Below are positions 59,165 through 64,000 of a stretch of DNA of 64,000 nt, one piece after another. Source of the DNA: Sphingobacteriales bacterium 44-61 (GTDB taxonomy: Bacteria > Bacteroidota > Bacteroidia > Chitinophagales > Chitinophagaceae); contig MKTW01000010.1 in the NCBI GenBank assembly GCA_001898405.1, positions 44,395 to 108,394 on the forward strand, in the 5' to 3' direction. Below the pieces are notes generated by a model. It worked only from the letters and a program-made list of their open reading frames with translations. It did no database searches and had not been told where the DNA came from. A program made the position numbers and the translations under genes. The stretch's first letter is position 1. Every line of letters starts with the position of its first letter.

Positions 59165-60895
59165 TCAGATCCATTTATTTACTGTAATGGTAATGATTGT
59201 TCCAGTTCCGGACGATTGAATATTGAGATGAAATGGTTTTCCCGGGTAAAGTTCGTTCAGTAATTCAATCCGTTCCTGGCTTAGTTTTAATCCAAAGCCG
59301 GTATTGTTTTTTGTAATATCAAATCCTTCTCCATCGTCCTCAACAATGAGTTGGAGATCATGACCGGCTTGTTTTGCCTGCACTGTAATATGCCTGTCTT
59401 TCTTCCCGGCAACTCCATGCTTTACTGCATTTTCAATAAGTGGTTGCAATAGCATCGGAGGAACTTCAATATCGGCGGGGTGCAAAGCAGGGTCTAAATA
59501 TAAGCTATAAGAAAAACCGAAGCGGAGTTGTTCCATTTGCAAATAATTATCCACGATATGCCACTCGTCTTCCAGGCTGATCATGTCCTTTTCGCTGTTG
59601 TCAAGTGCTGCACGGGTGAGAACGGCAAAACGGTTGAGGTAGCGGTTAGCTTCATCGGTGGCTTGCTTGTTCATCAGGTTTTGTATGGAACCAAGCGCAT
59701 TGAACATGAAATGCGGATTTAATTGCGACCTCACGCTTTTAAGTTTGAGTTGTGCTGATTCTTTTTGTTGGGCCATCCTTCTTACTCTTCGTTTATTCAC
59801 CCGCTGAAAAAACAGCATCAGCAGGAATAAAATAACCAGTACAATTGCGGCAAGTAGCAATACATATTTCATCGAAATATCTTTGGCAGATGCAGGCAAC
59901 ACTTCAAATGGTATTCTCAGCAACTGTGACTCTTCCCAGGAAGGATATTTTTGCTGCCGTTGAAATACCAGTTCATATCGCCCGGGCTGCCGGTAATATT
60001 CCGGGTCCAACTGAAAATAACCATGCTGATCGATATTTCCGAGCCTCACAGTGTCAGGCCCTTTTTTTGTTTGGGAGACCAGGTGCACTGAGTGAAGCAA
60101 TGTTTCCTCTTTCCTGAACTGGAAAGTGATATTGTGCACACTATCTGCAGGAAAACGGAAATCTTCAGGCACCCCATTGATCCTGTTAAAGCGGCTGGCA
60201 TAACCATGATTAATGGCAGGGTAAGCCAGATTGAAATAAGCGCCTTTTATTTCCACAATGATCTGGTTCAGTGCAGGTCTTAAATCGCTTCTCCAATCGA
60301 AGATCACACCTTCGCGGATACTGTAATTTTTTGTGTTGTACACTTCCACCATGATCTGTTTGCCCGGTGCATTAAATTTTCCGAGAAATGCATATGGCTT
60401 GCTTGCTCCATAAGATTGTTCCAGTTTGGGGATGGGAGACCAGGGAACTAATTCAGTGCTGTCATTCTCTACCACATGATAAAGAAAATCACGGTAGTTG
60501 GTAGAATTGATACCCATTGCAACAAGAACGGCATCCGAGCTGTCCTGTATCAGGAAAGTGTAATACGGTTGGGAAATGGACTGTGCAATGGTGGAAAAAA
60601 AATGCCTGAGGCTGGGATTTAATTTAACACCCAGCATGACCGGGCTTACAGGGCGGGTGTTTATAAGCGTGCTGTTGTTTGCCGGGTTTAGTTTATCAAA
60701 TACCTCGTCGAGGGCTGTATCACTGACGGAGAAATACACAGGTTCGCGGACCATATACCGCTTATCAGTGGTAAGCATGTTAAAAAGAAAATAGTGGCCG
60801 AAGCTGTCGCTGACAGCCGGCTGTGCTTTCAAAGAGCTGGTGAGGCTCATGAAAGCGATTATGCAGACAATGAGGTATTTCCGGTAAAAGATCAT
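59165..60895 (-). CDS. Sensor histidine kinase with periplasmic sensing domain
   Basis: A 576-residue kinase, larger than the other two. It has a signal peptide (1-24), a large periplasmic beta-rich domain (about 25-340), one transmembrane helix (343-364) and a cytoplasmic kinase with QLNPHFMFNALGSIQNL (H395), an N-box LLQPLIENAVKHG and a G-box VEDDGEGFDI. So, unlike the polytopic LytS-type proteins here, it has an extracytoplasmic sensor and probably reads a periplasmic ligand or envelope state. It is followed by its LytTR regulator after 1 bp. Confidence 0.92.
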   Translation of the reverse strand: MIFYRKYLIVCIIAFMSLTSSLKAQPAVSDSFGHYFLFNMLTTDKRYMVREPVYFSVSDTALDEVFDKLNPANNSTLINTRPVSPVMLGVKLNPSLRHFFSTIAQSISQPYYTFLIQDSSDAVLVAMGINSTNYRDFLYHVVENDSTELVPWSPIPKLEQSYGASKPYAFLGKFNAPGKQIMVEVYNTKNYSIREGVIFDWRSDLRPALNQIIVEIKGAYFNLAYPAINHGYASRFNRINGVPEDFRFPADSVHNITFQFRKEETLLHSVHLVSQTKKGPDTVRLGNIDQHGYFQLDPEYYRQPGRYELVFQRQQKYPSWEESQLLRIPFEVLPASAKDISMKYVLLLAAIVLVILFLLMLFFQRVNKRRVRRMAQQKESAQLKLKSVRSQLNPHFMFNALGSIQNLMNKQATDEANRYLNRFAVLTRAALDNSEKDMISLEDEWHIVDNYLQMEQLRFGFSYSLYLDPALHPADIEVPPMLLQPLIENAVKHGVAGKKDRHITVQAKQAGHDLQLIVEDDGEGFDITKNNTGFGLKLSQERIELLNELYPGKPFHLNIQSSGTGTIITITVNKWI

Positions 60896-60978
60896 GCTGC
60901 AAACTTATCCAGAAATCCGGAGCAGCAATAGCAAAATGAGTAGTTAGAAGGTTCTGTCGAGAATCGGGGGAACGTGAA

Positions 60979-61812
60979 TTATTTTTTTAAAAAGTCTTCG
61001 ATCATTTCTACCACCATATCAGGCATTTTGCTGGTTTTATCTGGTGCACAAATTTCGCCGATATAATCACCGTGCGCACTGGGCATGATCGCCAGTTGGG
61101 CATGAGGCAATGTTCTGAACAATTCCAGGGCATGTTCGGCCTGTATCACTTCTGCGTCACCGTTGATCACAAAGGCGGGCGATTGTATAGCATGTATCAA
61201 TGAGTCAGGGATATCTTTAAAGTTGATCATCCTGTCGGCATCTCGGCGGAACATGGCCTGCAAACCTTTTGGATCCGGATTAATTTTTCGGTATGCGTCC
61301 TGCAAAGGTTGGGGCATATCATTGAGCGTAGCTTTCTTCATGCCTTCGAAGAAACCCGGAGGCATGCCGCTGCGTTTGTATAGGGTAGAGGTCAATACGA
61401 GTTTGTTAACCAGTTTCGGATACCGGATCGCGATCTGTAAGGCGGTAGTGCTGCCATTGCTGAAGCCCATAAAATCGGCTTTTTCTATATGCAGTTGAGC
61501 CAGCAGTGCTGCTACATCATCAGCATCCTGTTCAAATGAAGTAGGCCGGTCAATATCCGCCGTGTGGCCATGTGATTGGGATTCGATAGCGATCACCTTG
61601 TGCGTTTTGGCAAGTGAAGGCAATATGCGGCCGAAATTGGATTCGATGGTGGAACCGCCGCCATGAAGCAGTACGAGCGGACTGCCGCTGCCATGAATTT
61701 CATAGTAAAGGTTTAAGTCATTAACAGCAGCATAATGACCGGGTTGTTGTGCATTCATAAACGAGTAGGTTATTGTGATCAGCAATAAAGTTAGCATGGA
61801 TCTGTATTGCAT
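60979..61812 (-). CDS. Secreted alpha/beta hydrolase
   Basis: A 277-residue protein with a signal peptide (ending near NAQQPGH). It has the alpha/beta-hydrolase oxyanion-region motif VLLHGGGS, the nucleophile elbow GFSNGSTTALQIA (catalytic Ser) and a late VINGDAE segment (candidate Asp) with the final His probably in PSAHGDYIGE. Typical family length. The substrate is unknown: esterase or lactonase-like. It is the first of four minus-strand genes that are loosely spaced and may not be one operon. Confidence 0.85.
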   Translation of the reverse strand: MQYRSMLTLLLITITYSFMNAQQPGHYAAVNDLNLYYEIHGSGSPLVLLHGGGSTIESNFGRILPSLAKTHKVIAIESQSHGHTADIDRPTSFEQDADDVAALLAQLHIEKADFMGFSNGSTTALQIAIRYPKLVNKLVLTSTLYKRSGMPPGFFEGMKKATLNDMPQPLQDAYRKINPDPKGLQAMFRRDADRMINFKDIPDSLIHAIQSPAFVINGDAEVIQAEHALELFRTLPHAQLAIMPSAHGDYIGEICAPDKTSKMPDMVVEMIEDFLKK

Positions 61813-61871
61813 GAGAGGGATTTATAAGTCAAAGATCTGCAATCCCGGGAAATAACAGAGGAGGCCCTGCG

Positions 61872-62501
61872 TCAATTTTGGGGTGAATTGCGCAACATCT
61901 GCCATCCGGCCAGTACAATCCATATTACGATACCTGTAATAAAAATGCGGAGGCCGGTGAGATCATTTGCAGAGATCCCTGAAAGAAACACGATAATAGC
62001 GCCAACGGCTATCAGAAGGCCCAGCCAACCCAGCCACGCACTGAATTTTTTTGTTTTTAATATGGCTATCGACCAGCATAAAATAGCCAGGCTGAAAGCA
62101 AATGTGTATATATAATCAAAAGCATGGTTGATGGCAAAGCCATAACGTAGTATGGGTTTGATAGAGGCAATTGTTTCCGGCGAAGCATCTTTATAAGGTT
62201 GCAGAAAAATGGGCAGGATCAAACCATTGGTCGCCGCGGCTATCATCACGGATATCAGTGCAAGCGATATCATGGCAAAAGCAAGCAAAACTTCAAACCG
62301 CTCTGTTCCGAGCATTCGTGAAAGGCCAAGACAACCTACCCATCCAAACGGTAGTGATAAAAGGGCGATCGAGTGTGTTGCAATAATGGTGTTGCTGATA
62401 TGTATCAGATGTTCAACACTACCGCCTGCCGGATGCAATACCATGGTAAACACCAGCAATGCAGTAAAGACGAGTAGGGAAATGGCCGCTTGTTTTTTCA
62501 T
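61872..62501 (-). CDS. Small polytopic membrane protein
   Basis: 209 residues with about six predicted transmembrane helices and no signal for a soluble domain. The pattern is that of DUF-type four- to six-helix proteins without known function. The charged residues are few. Upstream it is separated by 44 bp from the Crp-like regulator. No function can be assigned from the sequence alone. Confidence 0.75.
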   Translation of the reverse strand: MKKQAAISLLVFTALLVFTMVLHPAGGSVEHLIHISNTIIATHSIALLSLPFGWVGCLGLSRMLGTERFEVLLAFAMISLALISVMIAAATNGLILPIFLQPYKDASPETIASIKPILRYGFAINHAFDYIYTFAFSLAILCWSIAILKTKKFSAWLGWLGLLIAVGAIIVFLSGISANDLTGLRIFITGIVIWIVLAGWQMLRNSPQN

Positions 62502-62545
62502 GCAGCAAACCTAATAGCGCTGGTGGACTTGTGACTTGACGAAAA

Positions 62546-63145
62546 TCAAGAAATGATTTTTTTCCGTACCCTGCTCAGGGTTTCTGGTGTCATGCCCAGG
62601 TAAGAAGCGATATGCTTCAGTGGAAAGAGCTGGATGATCCTGGGTTTATTGCGCAGCAGCAATTCATACTTCTCTTCGGGCGATAAACGGTTTTGTTGAT
62701 ATTCATTGGGCTGGATGGCCTGTTCAAATATCTTCCCTAACCGGAAAAACAGGTCCGACGCTTTCACCAATTCATGGAAGTCCCATACGCTGAGGGAAAA
62801 GACCTCACTGTCTGAACAGGCTTCTATATTCGAGATGGAAGCCTGTTGTGAAATAAAACTTTTATGTTCAAACATCCATTCATTTTCAGCCCATAGATTA
62901 AGGGTTATTTCATCCCCTGAATCGGTAATCGTATGTTGACGGAAAGAGCCGCTGTTGATGAAATAAAAATGCTGGCAAACCTGCCCTTCCCTGATCAGGA
63001 ATTGCCCCCTGGCAAACCGAAGGTGGCCCAGCCGGTTGGTTATTTCAGCCGCCTGGGTTTCAGACAAAGCGCCAAATTTGACAAGGGAGTTTTTTATGCC
63101 GTCATACATACTGTGAATGTACATCCTGTTTCTGTGAATTGTCAA
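62546..63145 (-). CDS. Crp/Fnr-family transcriptional regulator
   Basis: A 199-residue regulator with an N-terminal cyclic-nucleotide-binding-like beta barrel (about 40-140: GQFLIREGQVCQHFYFINSG) and a compact C-terminal HTH with the Bacteroidota-typical LKHIASYLGMTPETLSRVRK. The shortened HTH and the SPEEKYELLL linker are characteristic of the branch. The start could also be a later ATG at about 63109. It lacks cysteine clusters for iron-sulphur binding, so it is not an FNR-type oxygen sensor. Confidence 0.9.
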   Translation of the reverse strand: MTIHRNRMYIHSMYDGIKNSLVKFGALSETQAAEITNRLGHLRFARGQFLIREGQVCQHFYFINSGSFRQHTITDSGDEITLNLWAENEWMFEHKSFISQQASISNIEACSDSEVFSLSVWDFHELVKASDLFFRLGKIFEQAIQPNEYQQNRLSPEEKYELLLRNKPRIIQLFPLKHIASYLGMTPETLSRVRKKIIS

Positions 63146-63165
63146 TGCGTTTTACCGGCGGTTGA

Positions 63166-63795
63166 TCAAGGCGCTTTTCTTATTGACAGGTAATGATGCC
63201 ATAAGATCATAGTAGCTACTGTGCGGTAGGGTTGCCATCCCCCGGTGATATCAAGCAATCCTTCTTTGGCGGTGTCTTTGGATAATTTCTTTACCTGCTT
63301 CAATGCGTTTACTGCGGCCAGATCGCCAATAGGAAAGATATCTGCCCGGCGCAGCACGAACATCAGGTACACATCTACCGTCCAATTGCCGATTCCTTTT
63401 AATGCTACCAACCTGGCCCGCACATCTTCATCCGGTAATTTTTCCAGCGATTTAAGATTTAGCTGTTTGCTTTGGATGGCAGCAGCCAGTGATCTTGCAT
63501 AGATGGTTTTCTGACGGCTGAAGTAACAGGCTTTCAGTTCTTCGTCAGTGAGTGCCAATAAACCTCCCGGTGTTATTTTGGTCAGTTTTTCGCGCAACTT
63601 ATTCAAAGCTGCCAATGCAGAGGCCAATGATACTTGTTGCTCGAGTATGATATGTACGAGGGTTTCGAAAGTATTGGGTCTTGTCCACATGGGTGGATAG
63701 CCGAAGCTTTTTATAATGGATTTCAGTTCGCGGTCTTTGGAGGAAAGCTTATCGCAGATAGAGTGGAAATTGCCGGTTGAGAATACAGGAAACAC
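63166..63795 (-). CDS. DNA-3-methyladenine glycosylase (AlkA-like, HhH-GPD)
   Basis: A 209-residue base-excision repair enzyme. The helix-hairpin-helix and Gly-Pro-Asp loop are visible as LVALKGIGNWTVDVYLMFVL followed by FPIGDLAAVNAL, where the Asp is the catalytic residue (AlkA D238 equivalent). It removes alkylated purines. It is shorter than E. coli AlkA (282) and lacks the N-terminal domain, like many bacterial paralogues. It lies 20 bp upstream of the Crp-like gene on the same strand. Confidence 0.88.
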   Translation of the reverse strand: MFPVFSTGNFHSICDKLSSKDRELKSIIKSFGYPPMWTRPNTFETLVHIILEQQVSLASALAALNKLREKLTKITPGGLLALTDEELKACYFSRQKTIYARSLAAAIQSKQLNLKSLEKLPDEDVRARLVALKGIGNWTVDVYLMFVLRRADIFPIGDLAAVNALKQVKKLSKDTAKEGLLDITGGWQPYRTVATMILWHHYLSIRKAP

Positions 63796-63888
63796 TTTTT
63801 AGAGAAAGGTATTTAAATTTCTTTGGAAAATGTTTGCATGCATGGCAAAGCTGGGCGATGAAGAAAGCATACTGCCTTTTTATCTTTT

Positions 63889-63927
63889 AAACACAAAAAC
63901 CCGCTACTGTAGCGGGTTTTTGTGTTT
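63889..63927 (-). terminator. Terminator following tRNA-Gln
   Basis: A 19-bp perfect stem (left arm starting AAACACAAAAACCCGCTAC) around a single centre base. On the minus strand it follows the tRNA 3' end by 5 bp and has T-rich sequence in and after the right arm. On the plus strand it is also symmetrical enough to stop transcription entering from the left. Confidence 0.85.
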
Positions 63928-63932
63928 TCCTG

Positions 63933-64000
63933 TTGACCCATAAGGATTCGAACCTTAAATGACTGAACCAAAATCAGTAGTGTTACCATTACACCATGGG
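63933..64000 (-). tRNA. tRNA-Gln (anticodon TTG), 5' end cut by the window
   Basis: On the minus strand the anticodon arm ACTGA-TTTTGGT-TCAGT gives anticodon TTG. The T arm with GGTTCGAATCC and the acceptor strand TGGGTCA followed by an A discriminator are complete. CCA is not encoded. The first few acceptor-stem bases (expected TGA) lie beyond 64000. Confidence 0.93.

Overview
The window reads as chromosome of a Bacteroidota member, most likely of the Chitinophagaceae or a close relative. The signs are a TonB-dependent receptor with an N-terminal carboxypeptidase-like module, several LytS/LytTR two-component systems, Bacteroidota-type -7 promoter boxes (TAnnTTTG), AraC and LacI regulators beside carbohydrate genes, and a Crp/Fnr regulator ending in the helix-turn-helix usual for that phylum. 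No similarity search was run, so family names rest on motifs read by eye.

Layout. (1) 1-2.7 kb: the end of a surface-polysaccharide cluster (nucleotide-sugar 6-dehydrogenase cut by the window edge, rfbC, rfbD). (2) 2.7-30 kb: a large carbohydrate-utilisation locus. It has AraC and LacI regulators, two phytanoyl-CoA-dioxygenase-like enzymes, two sugar isomerase/epimerase-fold proteins, several secreted glycan-active proteins (a toroid/beta-sandwich lyase-like protein, GH28-like, GH105-like, GH20-like, GH3 and an unidentified 947-residue lipoprotein), a lone TonB receptor without SusD, a NagB-like deaminase, MurQ, and two MFS transporters (FucP/NagP-like and ExuT-like). Together with uxuA at 31.9 kb this suggests use of a glycan containing both uronic acid and N-acetylated amino sugar. 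(3) 30.3-33 kb: an ankyrin-repeat protein and uxuA, the latter behind a LacI-type palindrome. (4) 33.5-40.3 kb: a TetR-controlled RND efflux operon (adaptor, pump, outer-membrane factor), with matching TetR-type operators at both promoters. (5) 40.5-43.3 kb: a LytS-type kinase and two LytTR regulators. (6) 43.4-54 kb: a compact six-gene minus-strand operon, the most unusual part of the window. It encodes an actin/Hsp70-fold ATPase, a transmembrane coiled-coil protein, a polytopic protein with a large periplasmic domain, a fusion of a shortened SEDS (RodA/FtsW-like) domain to a penicillin-binding transpeptidase, a lipoprotein and a membrane-anchored SH3b-like protein. The order resembles mreB-mreC-mreD-PBP2-rodA, so it may be a divergent, second Rod-complex-like cell-wall machine. 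(7) 54.3-60.9 kb: two more LytS/LytTR pairs, a DoxX protein and a TlpA-like thioredoxin protein. (8) 61-64 kb: an alpha/beta hydrolase, a small membrane protein, a Crp/Fnr regulator, an AlkA-like DNA glycosylase and a tRNA-Gln cut by the window end.

Non-coding structure is rich. There is a pair of homologous hairpins that differ by three compensatory base-pair changes, a 129-bp inverted-repeat element resembling a MITE, a 29-bp perfect hairpin, several intrinsic terminators and three sets of candidate operators. No CRISPR array, insertion sequence or rRNA was seen.
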